A DNA stretch of 64,000 nt, taken from assembly GCA_963920765.1 (NCBI GenBank), contig OY987246.1:2420501-2484500 (forward strand), in the 5' to 3' direction. Of the stretch, positions 36,846-49,501 are shown in pieces (position 1 is the stretch's first letter; each line of letters starts with the position of its first letter). Origin of the DNA: Ulota crispa (taxonomy: Eukaryota; Streptophyta; Bryopsida; Orthotrichales; Orthotrichaceae). Both the position numbers and the translations under genes were made by a program. The notes under the pieces are model-generated. The model searched no databases. It saw only the letters and a list, made by a program, of their open reading frames with translations, and had not been told where the DNA came from.

Positions 36846-37689
36846 ATCTTTTAAAGCTTATAAAAATATTTTATAAGATTGTTTTTTTTTAATTTATTTG
36901 GTTAGTAATAATAGGAAAATTACTAAAAATACCCTTTAAGTCTTTCAAAATATTAAGTTTACGCCAAAAATATGTGAAACATAAAAAATAGTCCTTATTT
37001 TTTGTAGGAATATCAATTATACTCCTATTATTTTGGAAAATTAATAAAAAACTCTTCTATTTTGAAATGTTAAATATATCCTTATGTTATTTGAAATGTA
37101 AAAATCACCTTTGGTTTCTTGTAAGAATTTGCATTAAACTATACACTTGGTTATCATGTAACACAAAGATATTTTTGGTACTTTTAATCCTTAAGGGGCA
37201 TTTATGATTTCTTCAAAGAATTGAAGAGCATCACTTATATTTGTTTGTAAAGAAATTTTGGTATTTAAAACAACAAAATGTTGTACTTTTTATATAAAAT
37301 TTTGTTGAATTAGTGAAGTTGTGTCCAAAAGTATCTAGATCAACAAAAAACTGTTGAGATTTTTGTTATTATGGTCATGTGTTTACTTGACTTTAAAGGC
37401 TGCTAAGTTTAAATCTTACCAAATTGTGAAAAGTAAAGAAAATGAAACCAGTCAATGTACACTCAAACTTCTAAAAGATTCTTTTTTTTTGAAAACTTCT
37501 TTTATTTTTTAAAACTTCAAAAAAATTTAATGAGGTCCAAAAAGGTTTTAGAAAGATTTCAAAAACAAACCTAAACTATTGTGATAGTTTTTTTGAAAGT
37601 AATTTGATGATTTACAAAAAGATTCCTAAAGGACTCTAATTCAATCTAAGAGATTCTATTTCTATAAGTATTTTGAAGTACTTTAACAA

Positions 37690-38850
37690 ATTTCATAAAG
37701 ATTTTAAAAAGATTCTCAAAGATTCCAAAAAGGTTCTTGAAAATTGTTAGAGATTTTCAAAGATTATTTGAATTTCTAAAAAGATTCTCAAAAGATTCCC
37801 AAAGATTCTCAAAGATTCTCAATTGTTCTCAAACATTCTCAAAGATTCCAAAATACTTGAAAAGATTCTCAAAGATTCCAAATGATTCTCAAAGATTCCT
37901 AAAAGATTCTCAAAGATTCTCAAAGATTTCCAAAAATTCTTAAAGATTCCAAAGAGATTCTCAAAGATTCTCAAAGATTCTCAATTGTTCTCAAACATTC
38001 TCAAAGATTCCAAAATACTTGAAAAGATTTTCAAAGATTCCAAATGATTCTCACAGATTCCTAAGAGATTCTCAAAGATTCTCAATTGTTCTCAAACATT
38101 CTCGAAGATTCCAAAAAAACTTGAAAAGATTTCTAGACTCCAAAAGATTCTCAAAGATTCCTAAAAGATTCTCAAAGATTCTCAAACAATCTCAAAGATT
38201 CTCAAAGATTCTCAATTGTTCTCAAACATTCTCAAAGATTCCAAAAAAACTTGAAAAGATTCTTAAAGATTCTAAAAGATTCTCAAAGATTCCTAAAAGA
38301 TTTTCAAAGATTCTCAAAGATTCTCAAAGATTCTCAAAGATTCTTAAAGATTCTCTAAAATTCCAAAAAAGCTTAAAAAGATTTTGAAAGATTTCCAAAG
38401 ATTCATGAAGATTCCTAAAAGATTCTCAAAGATTCCTAAAAGATTCTCAAAGATTCCTAAAAGATTCTCAAAGATTCTCAAACATTCTCAAAGATTCTCA
38501 AAGATTCTCAATTGTTCTCAAACATTCTCAAAGATTCCAAAAAAACTTGAAAAGATTCTTAAAGATTCTAAAAGATTCTCAAAGATTCCTAAAAGATTCT
38601 CAAAGATTCTCAAAGATTCTCAAAGATTCTTAAAGATTCTCTAAAATTCCAAAAAAGCTTAAAAAGATTTTGAAAGATTTCCAAAGATTCATGAAGATTC
38701 CTAAAAGATTCTCAAAGATTCTAAAATCTCAAAAAGATTCTTAAATATTCTTAAAAATCATGAAAAGATTCTCAATGATTCCCAAAAGATTCTTGAAGAT
38801 TCTTAAAGGTTCACAAAAAATTCCCAAAAGATCTTCAAAAGATTCCAAAA
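37690..38850. repeat. minisatellite, 10-11 bp unit AAAGATTCTC
   Basis: About 1.16 kb of head-to-tail AAAGATTCTC (10 bp) and AAAGATTCCTA (11 bp) units. They are organised in larger blocks: segments around 38200-38390 and 38500-38690 are near-identical duplicates. AAA runs recur about once per helical turn. Long Lys/Ser/Phe-rich open frames (such as 38019-38387) are a by-product of the repeat and are not genes. Confidence 0.92.
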
Positions 38851-39007
38851 TTTCTGTTGATTTAGATAGTGGTGTCCAAATCAACAGACCGTATTTAGTT
38901 TTTTACAGAATTCTGTTAAATTAGTCAATTAGCGTGGGCAAGTGCCCAAATCAACAAGAAACTGTTGGTTTTCTGTTGTTTTGGAAGGAGTTTTCTACTA
39001 GTGAAAA

Positions 39008-40013
39008 TGAGCCCTCAAACGTTAGATGAATTGGTTGCTCTTCTAACACTTTATGTGCGGTCAAAAATCATAAACCCTATTATGCCCCAATTGGAGATCA
39101 AGAAGATTGTTGTTGTAGTATTGTATAGGTTTGCTCATGGTTTATCTCCAAACATTATGGCCAATTGCTTCCAGATTGGAGGTTCCACCATCTGCAAGTA
39201 TGTGCACATAGTCTTTGACATCCTTTGAGAAACAAGTTGTTTAGTACATGTATTAGCATACCCTCAAGAGAACAAATGGAAGGCATCATTGATGACTTCA
39301 AGCACCTTACAAGCTTGCCTAACATTTGCGGTGCTATTGATAGAACACATATTCCTCTTTCTACTCGACCGGATAGAAGTGTCATCTCTTCATAGAGTAA
39401 CTTTTTCAACAGAAAGAAATTCCATTGTATTGTTGTGCAAGCTATGCGCAATGCAAACAAGATTTTCTGGAATGTGTGCGCAGGTCAACTTGGTGGAGTT
39501 CACGACGGAGGGCAATTCAAGGTTTCAAGCTTATATAGAGATCTTCAGAGTTGAGCTATTCTCCAGGTGCCAGTTGTGGATGTTCGAGGGACGTTGTGCA
39601 CTCCATATTTGATAGGTGATTCTGGCTATCCAATCCGCACTTATTTGCAACAAACCTATAAGCCTACACATGATGAAGAAAAGAAGAGGTACAATAGTGC
39701 TAGGAACTCCAGCAAGGTCATCCTAAAGAATGCATTTGGTGCTCTTAAGAATAGATGGTGTATTCTTAAGAACTTTAACTCTAGAGTGGACAAGGCGGCA
39801 AGGATCACCGTAGCTTGTTGTTGGCTACATAACTTTTGTGAGCAAAGGAACCTCCCACAGCCAGGAGGTCATAGTGCACGAGTTCCTGATAATGCGCATA
39901 GATTTGGGCATGTTAGGCTTCCAACTCATTGTAAGGCAGAGAGAGCAAAAGAAGGCAAGGCTTTGAGAGATAAGTTATTTCAACAATGGGTTCTTCAAAA
40001 CCCTCATCCTTGA
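39008..40013 (+). pseudogene. PIF/Harbinger transposase, broken
   Basis: DDE-type nuclease of the PIF/Harbinger superfamily (DDE_Tnp_4). It reads from an ATG at 39008 with an N-terminal helix-turn-helix-like part (FQIGGSTICKYV), then shifts frame after about 39228. The catalytic stretch carries GAIDRTHIPL, the second Asp in GDSGYPIRTYL (about 39610-39645) and ARNSSKVILKNAFGALKNRW near 39700-39765, which should carry the third acidic site; Lys stands where the family has Glu. Stops fall near 39392 and 39553. The last 148 codons (39567-40013) are open. I found no terminal repeats. Trailing sequence at about 40506-40650 (a KKRR-type basic run with stops) may be the remnant of the companion Myb-like protein. 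Confidence 0.88.
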
Positions 40014-43000
40014 AACCCATTCTTTGTATACATTGTCTTGAATTTGACAAACCTTGTTATTTCCATTTTTTGCTACTCAAAATTTTGTGGTTGTTCTCTT
40101 TTTAAAGCAATGACATATCTTTAAAGTTGATTCATGAATTTGCATAATGTGGATTACCTAGGTTATCTATTGTTTTGCTTTGTAACTTCACTTTGAAGCT
40201 TTTACTTTGATAAATATGTATTAAAGTAAAGGTAAAACACTATATTTGAAGTAATGATTGAGATGTACACTTTGACACCTTTACTTCAGGCTTTTTGTAT
40301 TTATATCTTTGTCTTTTACTTTTAAACTTTAGTTTTCTGCTTGTGTTTTGATAATTATGTAGTAAAGTAAAAGAGTAATTTCTATATTTTGGTGCAGTCT
40401 CTAACAATGTATTCATGAATACATTTTTTGCTACTCAATATTTTTTGCTTCCTTCTTTTCTTTCTTACTTTACAAGTTCATAAGTTTTTCAAAACGTAGG
40501 TCGTAATGGCCAAAGTAGAGCCTTCAAATGCCCACTAGGAAGAGAAGGGGAAAAAGAGAAGAGTAGCTTGATCCATTTTGTCCATCTTAAAGCATGAGAT
40601 TTTACAAAATAAGCAAAGCTACAAGCTAAAGATGGCTACTAATTGTTGCAAAATTTGCAAAAGATACAATTTTTAATGTAATAAATAAGAAAATTTGAAA
40701 TGCCAAAGTTGCACAATGAAAGGATTGTGATGGCTCCATAAGCACAAAGTTAGAGTAAAATTACCATTTGTCTCTAAAATCCTAAAATTAATCTCACTAA
40801 ATAGATGTAAGGAAGTAGAAGTTGAAGGAAAATCACAAGTACTTGATTTGAAGAGGAGGAAGTTGAAAGAAAATCTTATGTAAGTATTCATACAAATTCA
40901 TTGCAAAAATGAACACAAAAAAGACATTAAAATGTTTTAATAGAAATCTTCACACAATTTAGAAAAACATTATCAAGTATAGAATTGCTGGCAAATTTGT
41001 AATTGCATTAAGTGAAGTAGACAATACATCCAACAAATTAATGAAGTGACGCTTTTCATATTTTATTTGGTTGCTAGTCTAAACTAAACATGAGTGACCA
41101 ATTTTTGTTGAAAAACCAAATAAAAGGGCTGAAAATAGACAATTAAATATATTTTTGAAATTTTTGTCTTTCTTGAGTTGTCCTTTTATACTGAAAATGA
41201 GAAACCCTCAAGAAAATCTTCTATATGCCATCATTTGACTTGAAAGGCTAGCTTTTGGAGGACTTGGCCTTTATTGTAGTATAAATTGAGAAAAGTCCAT
41301 AATTTTTTTAAATTTTTTGTGTATTCTTTTACTACGTTAAATAAGGCAATTCATAATTCAAATGTCTTTCTACCGTAATCATCTTTCTAAAAACACTTGT
41401 TTTCCTTCTTTAAATCCCTAGTTATCTTCTATCTCATGCTTGTTTACGTAATTTCGCTTCTTCCTCTCATGAAACCCTAAATATTATCTCTCTTGCTTTT
41501 CTTTTTTGATACCCTCTTCTTCCTTTCCTAAAACTTTTTTGTCTTTTTTTTTTGTTCTCTTCTCTTTTTGCCTTTTCTCCTTTTTAATTTTGATTTGTTT
41601 TATAAAATTTCATGCTCATAGAAGGTCAAAGGCAAAGACTTGTTGTATTAGTAGCGTTATATTGGTATTACTAAGTGATTACGCAATAAGTAACTAAAAC
41701 ACAAGCTTTGATGTACTAAAGTGAGTGAACAAAAATGCACTTTTCATCATTTGTCTTGAAAGTTACAAAAAAAGAGACTCCATAATTTGGAGCTTTGCAA
41801 GACAATCTTGTTTTTTTTTATTGTTTTTTGTTGAGATTTTATTCTGCCCGTTTAAGAATTTTTTTATAAGAGAGAGCTAATCTAAAATAAATAAAAAACA
41901 ACAATTTCTTTAGAGAGACTTAGTACCAAAGCTGGATTGTGTTTGATTGAAGATATATTTAAAGTTGCAGAGTGTACAATTATATTATATATATATTTTT
42001 TTGTAAAATGGTGAGAAGACATTTGCAAAAATTCTTCATTCAATCATCAAATATAAAAAAATTGAATAAAATTGAAAACATACACAGCATTCTTTATGTG
42101 ATAAGAGCCATTGACGGATTACATACTCTACTATAAGCTCTATTTTTAGGAAATAAATATTATTATTGTTGCAAATCTTTTATAATGCTTTGTTATAAAA
42201 CTTTATAGATACAAAGTGTATGTTTTAAGATTATGAATTTGAGTGGGTTAAAAATTTGCATCATTGGATTTTTTTTTTTTTTTTTAGCAAACTAGCGTTT
42301 GAAGAGCTTATATGAAGAGCAAATTATGAAGAGCAAATTTTTACCATATAAATTAATTGGAGGTACAATTTATTCAACACAATCTTAAATGTATAGTCCA
42401 TTTAAGATTATTTTTGAGTGATTAAAGTTCTACATGACATATTAAAAGTTTATTTAACATTCAATCCATATGTGTATAAAACATGCGTTTAACATTTTGA
42501 AGGGAAAATGGAGAATTACTCAAAAATTTGTAGATGTTTCTATGAAATTTGTGATGGATTTTATTTCAGCTTGTATTGTATTGCATAATTTATACATTTT
42601 TACAAAAGACAAGTTTAATAAACACTGTATCCATATGCCAAATTTGTCTCACTTCATTCATCTTTTGTTTACACTGCATTGTTTTTTATACATCACGCTC
42701 TTTTGTAAAACAACCTAGCTTATACCTTGTTTACATTAAACTATCTTTTGTCCACATTGAAGTAGACTACAACTTACTTGCATTGTCATTGTGTCATGCA
42801 TAAATTGACTTTTGTAAAGATGCTAAATAGACGTAGTGTTTTTAAATGAATTCCACAATGACAATCTTGACCGTATGACAAGTGTATGGCCTCTTCTAAT
42901 GCTGTTTGCAATTTGATTAATTTTTCATGCAATCTCTCAATAAATATTGAGGCCTTAAACAATTAACAAACATATCATACTAACTAGGTCAATCATATCA

Positions 43001-43193
43001 AAGTTCTGATGGTTGCCTTTAAAACCTTAATTTGACATAATTTGTTAACGTATTAAAAAATACACTTAAAAACTTAAATTTTGTGTAAGAATTAGCATTA
43101 CATCTAGATAAAAAACTACCAAATTCTTTATTAATTGGTCACATAGAGTTGGGTAGGTAACCAACAAACAAGGCATGTCATTTGTTTGACCAT
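40014..43193. other. AT-rich DNA with transposon scraps
   Basis: No host gene seen. It is AT-rich throughout; a Harbinger scrap lies at 42461-42610 and short AT-rich low-complexity runs occur near 41980. The other open frames are compositional. Confidence 0.45.
42461..42610 (+). pseudogene. PIF/Harbinger transposase 3' scrap
   Basis: A short stretch reads HAFNILKGKWRI followed by ACIVLHNLYI about 30 residues on. This matches the C-terminal Glu-containing helix and ACCVLHN motif of Harbinger transposases (compare the same region at about 58105-58220). Nothing else of the gene survives next to it. Confidence 0.7.
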
Positions 43194-43366
43194 CACTAGT
43201 AGAAAACTTGTTTTTTCCGTTGTTTTGGTTGCGTTGATGAGTGCACTTTTTTGTCAATGTTCAATAGAACCAGATTTATGTTCAACATATTTTTATTGAA
43301 CATTAGCAAAAAAGTGCATTCATCAACGCAATCAAAACAACAAAAAAACAGAGTTTTCTACTAGTG
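43194..43366. mobile_element. CACTA-type hairpin MITE, 173 bp
   Basis: A near-perfect hairpin. The left arm starts CACTAGTAGAAAAC and runs through GTTGCGTTGATGA and GCACTTTTTTG. The right arm repeats these in inverse order to end GTTTTCTACTAGTG. Arms are about 75 bp. The same 13-bp end is found on the larger element at 35582-39003, so it may be a deletion derivative moved by the same transposase. Flanking triplets are CAT and TAT. Confidence 0.82.
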
Positions 43367-44343
43367 TATGGTATAATATCATTGGATTTGAGGTTGTAGT
43401 GGAACCATACTAATAACACTTTTGACAAATTTCACCTCCACCAAATCAAAAGATACAAGAATTGTCCCTTTATAATAATTTACATGTTTGATCATTATAT
43501 TAATTTATTGCTGAAATTCGATAGTGCTTTTTCGAAAAGGTTTGTTGTAAGCATCAACAAAAGGCCGTTTACACTAGAAAAAAACATGCAATAAATGACT
43601 ATGTCACAACAATTATACAACAACTGCACAAGTGTAATTGAGTCATTCAAAATTACAGACTCACCATTTTTCTGTTTCTAATAAGATCCTATAATTTGCT
43701 AGCTGTTAATTAATACTCATCGTGTTCAAAACCCTTAGATTGACGCTTATGGGTGCTCCTACCTTAAAGATATCGAAGAAAAAATCCTTACGTGTTCACG
43801 GCGAGCGAATCTTGGAAGTGTTGCTGACTCGCCGCTGCAGGAGCCGCATCTGTCCGACTGCAGGCCACGAACTGCCAAAGGGGGGCACTGAGGCAGAATT
43901 TGAGGTGGCCGGGAAGGTTATAAAAAGAGGCCCGCTTTTCTCCCCGTCCTCAACTACGTGGCCTACTTTGCATCACCTAACCAACTTTCGCCGTTGAGAC
44001 GTTTCATGAAAAAGCAGGTCCCAAATATCGTAATCTAGGCATGAAATACTAAAATCAGCAGAGCATCTTTTTTGTTGTTTAGGCTTGTTGACATTCCGCA
44101 CGATGTGTACGTAGCGTGCTTCAATCCGTACTTAAAGGAACCATTTATAGTACAATGTTATCAAGTGAGGTACTGAGGTTCCCATGCATGACATACATTT
44201 CCCATAATGTTCCGTGCTCGTGATTTGTGGATTTCTCATATCAGGACCAATGAAAGCGTTTTGTGCTAATTATCGCTATTTTGATACATCAAAATTGGTG
44301 TGGCTAATTGTTCATAAGTATTTTTTGAAAAAATGTATAAAAT
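43367..44343. other. spacer with a GC-richer patch
   Basis: AT-rich except about 43720-44000, where GC rises to roughly 50% and a 91-codon frame is open on the plus strand. The translation has no recognised domain and no splice context that I can defend. Confidence 0.4.
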
Positions 44344-45273
44344 TTAACCCTAAAGGACCATTGTTCCCACGGGAGACAAATGGGATTTTGGGCAAGTACT
44401 TATGGCCTCAATTTTTGTCTTAATTTTTTGAATTTTTTTTGAAGGTAGAAAAACACATTAGTTTTTGGGGAATCTAATTTTTATTCCAATTGATGCCAGG
44501 GAGCAAAAGTTATGCCCAAATAAGCACAAATTTGGAGACTAGGGGCAGCAAAAAAAATTCTTATAAAAACTTGAAAAAAAATTCAATTTTTTTATTCTTA
44601 TAGATTATATCTTTGTTTACATCTGAAGCTTTGATTCATTCCATTTGGACTAGTTATGAGAAAGTTATGGACAATCTTGTTTTTTGGGCCATTCAAGTAT
44701 CTTTTTGAAAAAATAACTTATAAACTTCATTTTTGAATGTAGGTTTAACATTTTTTCAAAAAAAAATTGTTGGAGAGGGTGAAGTTTGCTTTCTAGAACA
44801 ATCTCACTATTGGGATTATTGCGTTTCAATTCCATTACAGGATTATTAGCAATTTAAGTTTTTGTTCAATCTCATACCTTTTTCTACCTAATGTTTTTTT
44901 AAAGAATGAGAATTAAGTATTTTTTATTTATTTTTAATTTCCCAAGATTCCCAACTCAACTTCCCACCATGCAAAAAATTGAATTCCAAACTTTGTGGTG
45001 CAAAAATTTTTAGTTAAAAATGTTCAAAGTATAAAAATCTAATCAAGCAAGGTGCAAAAAAAGTTTTTTTTTACACTTTAAATGCATATATCTTCCAATT
45101 TGTGGAATCAAAGTTCTTGAGTTTTGTATGACACATTCTTATAGTAGTCTAGCACAAGATCCTACGGTCAAATATGCAAAATGCCTGATTTTCAAACTTC
45201 TTTACTCTTTGCCATAGGTAGCAATTTTGCGTGTCTTTTGACAAACTAAAGGCCATGGTCCTTTATGGGTTAA
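44344..45273. mobile_element. MITE-like element with TTAACCC ends, 930 bp
   Basis: It begins TTAACCCTAAAGGACCATTG and ends CCATGGTCCTTTATGGGTTAA, so inverted ends of about 20 bp match with a few differences. No protein is encoded. The ends resemble those of the elements at 3008-3542 and 48309-49264, so these may form one superfamily. Confidence 0.7.
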
Positions 45274-48200
45274 CCAACTTTTATACACGGATTTGGGAGT
45301 AGGAGCCCGGATTTAAGGGTTCCACTTGATGTTGTCTCATCCTACTAGTGCAATATTCTAATTTCTCAAAACCATAATGAGATTTAGCTTTGATGAAAGG
45401 TTGAAAACATCCAACTTCACATATGTAAAAAAAAAGGTATCCATCCTTGCTACTCAACCATTATTTGGTTAGAAAAAAAGCTAAGGCCACTTCATCCAAA
45501 ATATTTTCACTAATTAGGACCGCTTTAATTCCTTGACGATGAGCAGGAAGCACGGCTCGGTTTACTCCACATATGTTGATCTGGGCCCCGCCTTGTCAAT
45601 GCCAGAAATACACAATTTGCTTGTGCTGCCCCTCCCTTCGAGCTGCCATGCCTGAGACCAAAAAATCTAGTCTAACTGCTTGGTTTGCAAATACAATACT
45701 AAGGTAGCAACACTCATAAGTGAGAAATTAAGGATTTTGTAGTAGGAAAATCAATTGATGAACATTGAAGAAAATATTGTGAAGCTAGCAAGAGGAAATC
45801 AAAAATATTGACATCAATTTCAAAGTTCTAATTGCAAGCATTTGTTCACAAAGATTTCTCAAAGTCCTAAATTAATGAAAAAGTATAGTTGTGTGTACAA
45901 GATGTCTTCAATGTGGTCATTCGCTCATAATACTAACTTTATGAGTTCTTAAGTAGTGAGATGAGACACTCAAAACCGTCATGCCAATCATCCAAACCCA
46001 TCACTTAGTCACCCATAACCAATTTTTTTGTATTTGTGAGTCATTGACGGTTTGTCACAAGAGTAGGTAACCCCATGGAGACCCTAGTGAGCATGGGTGT
46101 TGCTTTAGTTGCAGGTAGGTGTGGTTTTAAGGTAGCAGCACGTTGAAAAAATGACAAGGATTGGAACTTTGTATAAGTCATTTACCACCCGTCTAAAATT
46201 TATTTGTAACATCATGTTGGTGTTGGACATTATTATACTATCACTAGTATGACCTGTGTGTCCTATGGACACACTTTGGAAAATAATTCATTAAATGCTC
46301 AAACTTGTCTTCCAAGGCCAAATATTCCCTTGCATTAAAGCATTTTTTGTTTTGTATCCATAGATATTTTTACCCACACAATAAAAGGAACACCATTTTT
46401 TTCTCATGCATTAAAACATTATTTATTTTTTACCTACACAATATTTTTGCCTACATAGCAATCATTCATGCAATTTTTATATATTTTTTGTTTTTTACTT
46501 AAGCAAATTTTTTACACATGCCATTTTTTCTCATGCAATTTATTACCCGTGCAACAATTTTTTTCCATAAGCAATTTTTTTTACCCAAAAGTTTCCAATA
46601 TGCTGCAACTAATACAAACCAACATACAGCCTAAGCTATTACATATATGCATAAAAACGTTTATATTGTTTACCTACACAAGTATTTTACCCACATATTA
46701 ATCACTCATGTTTTTTTTTTTAATATATTTTTATTTATTACCCACGCATTTTTTTACACATGCCATTTTTATTTACCCAGGGAACGGTTTTACCCATACA
46801 TTTATTTTACGCATGGTATTTTTATTTGACAAATCTAGTAAACCATGTTTATTATTAAAAAAAACCTGTTTTGTGAGCTTGCTAGGCTTACTTGACCGAC
46901 AAACAAATCTTGTTGACAAATCTAGTAAACCAGGTTTATTATAAAAAAAAACCTGTTTTGTGAGCTTGCTAGTATTATAAAAAAAACATGTTTTGTGAGC
47001 TTGCTAGGCTTGCTTGACCGACAGACAAATCTTGAGAACCACATCTATTATATATATAGATAGACAGATAGGTTGTGAAGTCACATTGCAAAATGTATAA
47101 ATAATATCAAATAATACAGATCTTATAACACAACATAATTAATTATTATTTTGATATGTTTTGTTAATTTATTATTATAAGACCATATTATTTTGGAGAC
47201 ATCTTAATTTGGTACATGATAGTTTTAAAAGCTTTATATCATTATAATTGTCGAGCAATCCCTTTTCACTTATCAACTTTTAATACTTGTTTTTGTTTAT
47301 GATTTAAAAAGAAGAAAATCATGTATTGCGCCACTTTTAGCTGCTTATACTATGAGATTATGTCTTGTGCATATCTCATCTACATATAACTTTTATTTCT
47401 ATTTTGGATATCATTGGCTTAATTTCTATGAATACAATAGCTTATGAGAGTTGGCTAACTGATTGCACTTACTATTTCCTTGGAGTTGTCCAACAACAAA
47501 GCATTAATCATTTTTCATAAATTGCATAATGTTGACTAAATATTGTCATCTAGTTGGTGCTATTTGACTTTAATGTATGAATCATTCCTTAAAAGCTCAC
47601 ATCTACTTTACAAAAAAAAAATTGAACACTAGTCATAGCAAACATCATTAACAAAAATTCATTCATAAATTAATTCATCTAGTAATCAAGTCATTCATAA
47701 TAAATTATGGATGCTAGCCGAAGACAATATGGAGTAAGGTTTCAAATGTGTACATTTAATACAAGTTTTTGTACAACAAAAAAGATGTGACATAAGAAGT
47801 GAAATTTATATTGAGTGTTTAGAATGAACAAGACAATACACATATTAGCCCACCACTACATTGAATGTAACAAGCATGTTTTACATTCCAACACAAGTAG
47901 CAATTGAACTTTAGGCCAATCTTATTAGCTTGTAAAGAAAAGAAAAAAACTAACAAATTATTTGGATATTTTTATGCGTTTTTTTACAAAGATGATTAAA
48001 ATGTCACCAAAATAAGCTCAAATATGAAGAGAAAATCTAACATATTTTATACCTTTATAAATTTCAAAATCATTGTTGTTTTTTAGCTAGTTACTTGACA
48101 ATAAATTTGGACGTATTGAATGATTTAGAGGTGGCAAACACAAGTAATAAAGATTTGGGTGGATACAGGTGGATGAATACAATTGAAGCGTTGAATGCCG

Positions 48201-48308
48201 CCCTTCCATATCTAATGAGATTTGCTTCTTATTCCCTCCTTGTACCTTCCCGTCCCACTCCAATGCCTATTGTGCAGGAGAAGTTTTGTGTGTGTGTTAT
48301 ATTGCATT
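45274..48308. other. AT-rich spacer with simple and tandem repeats
   Basis: No gene supported. The stretch 46360-46830 holds degenerate repeats of TTTTACCCACACAATTTTT type, which give rise to Phe-rich open frames. A clearer tandem duplication follows at 46829-47035. Confidence 0.45.
46829..47035. repeat. tandem duplication, about 55-90 bp units
   Basis: GACAAATCTAGTAAACCA, AAAACCTGTTTTGTGAGC and TTGCTAGGCTTRCTTGACCG recur in order, with two full copies and one partial copy. Confidence 0.8.
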
Positions 48309-49264
48309 AGCCACTAAGCGCTCAATCGACCATTTTCTGATTGCTGCCCATTTTTTGCGGGCTGTCCGAGATGAAAAAAATTTGAAATTTTGAAAAATGC
48401 TTAAATAGAAAATCAAGTCTACTTTCCAACCCAATTTGGATCATGTCAATTCAAGTTAAACTCCATCAAGGAGAAATTTTCAAAAACAAACACTTCAATA
48501 TTTGTTAGTGGGGAATTGATATGTGTACCACACCCTTTCAATTACTACCACACCCCCAAAGTAAATTTCAAATTTATACCATCAAAAAGCTGAATTTGAG
48601 AATTTGGAATTTAGATTTGAACTTAGAGATTGTCATTTAGTTTAGAACCACAAAAAAATTTGCAATTCAACAACACCAATGAAAAAGCTTATCTGTTTTA
48701 CAAACAAAAGTAAAAGTAATACTTTTTTCCCTAGCTAAACTTTTTCATTGGGTGTTGTTGAATTGCAATTTTTTTATGGTTCTAGACTAAATCATGGTGT
48801 CTAAGTCCAAATCTAAATTCCAAATTCTCATATTCAGCTTTTTGATGATAGAAATCTAAAATTTACTTTGGGGTGTGGTAGAGTAATTGAAAGGGTGTGG
48901 TACACATATCAATTCCCTTGTTAGTATTATAAAATTTACTATTTTGGGAAATTAATGATGTTCTCTCTTTTTAAAAGACTGCTTTTTTAAAATTTATGGT
49001 AGAAAGTTTGCTTTTAACCAATCATACCAAATTTTAAAATGTATGAATAAAATTTGTAATTTTGGTGAATATTAAATGGTAAATGCTTCTAAATTCATTA
49101 AATAAAAATCCAAAACTTTTTTTGAATGTTTGACCATATGGATAATTACTAAACACCATAATTCTTATTTTCTCTTTTTAAGCAAACTTCATCAAAATTA
49201 TATAAGTATCATTTTATTATGCATCTATGTTTTGCCCTTACTCCTTCGGCGTTTAGAGGTTAAG
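48309..49264. mobile_element. TTAACCC-ended element, split by foldback copy B
   Basis: The second copy of the element at 3008-3542. It has left end TTAGCCACTAAGCGC and right end GCGTTTAGAGGTTAA. The two halves, 48309-48509 and 48918-49264, join in the same order as the intact copy. The interruption is the foldback element at 48510-48917. Confidence 0.7.
48510..48917. mobile_element. foldback element copy B with target duplication
   Basis: A hairpin element of about 408 bp, from GGGGAATTGATATGTGTACC to CACATATCAATTCCC. Its loop-proximal arms CAATTCAACAACACC are shared with copy A. It sits in the TTAACCC element: TTGTTAGT stands on both sides as an 8-bp duplication, and the intact copy near 3205-3220 shows the undivided sequence. 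Insertion is therefore directly documented in this window. Confidence 0.9.
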
Positions 49265-49501
49265 AAAAAGCAATAAAATTGCGCGGCAACAACAAATTTT
49301 GGGAGGGCAATGCAAGAAACTATGGAAGAACCAACCAAATTTCCAAAGATTTTCACTCCATGTTAACGTGTGCAGTTGTTTTGTAACTTTTATTTATTTA
49401 TTTACCACTCCTTAAGCTACCTTGTAGGGGTAACAAAGTAAGCACAAATGAAAACCCAAAACCGCAAACTCTAGACCATTTCATTGTGATTTTGCAAATT
49501 T

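Larger units (their letters stand above)
35582..39003. mobile_element. CACTA-like noncoding element
   Basis: The left end CACTAGTAGAAAA and right end TTTTCTACTAGTG are inverted repeats of 13 bp of the plant CACTA (En/Spm) type. Motifs related to CTGTTGATTT recur in both orientations in the terminal few hundred bases, like subterminal repeats of CACTA elements. No transposase is encoded. The flanking triplets (TCA and AAA) do not match, so the two ends may not belong to one insertion. Inside lie a foldback element (36435-36845) and a minisatellite (37690-38850). Confidence 0.5.

Noticed and set aside
38019-38644. Long Lys/Ser/Phe-rich open frames in the minisatellite
   Set aside because: They are the direct translation of AAAGATTCTC repeats; frames stay open only because the unit lacks stops.
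46305-46944. Overlapping Phe/His-rich small frames
   Set aside because: They arise from degenerate TTTTACCCACACAA repeats.
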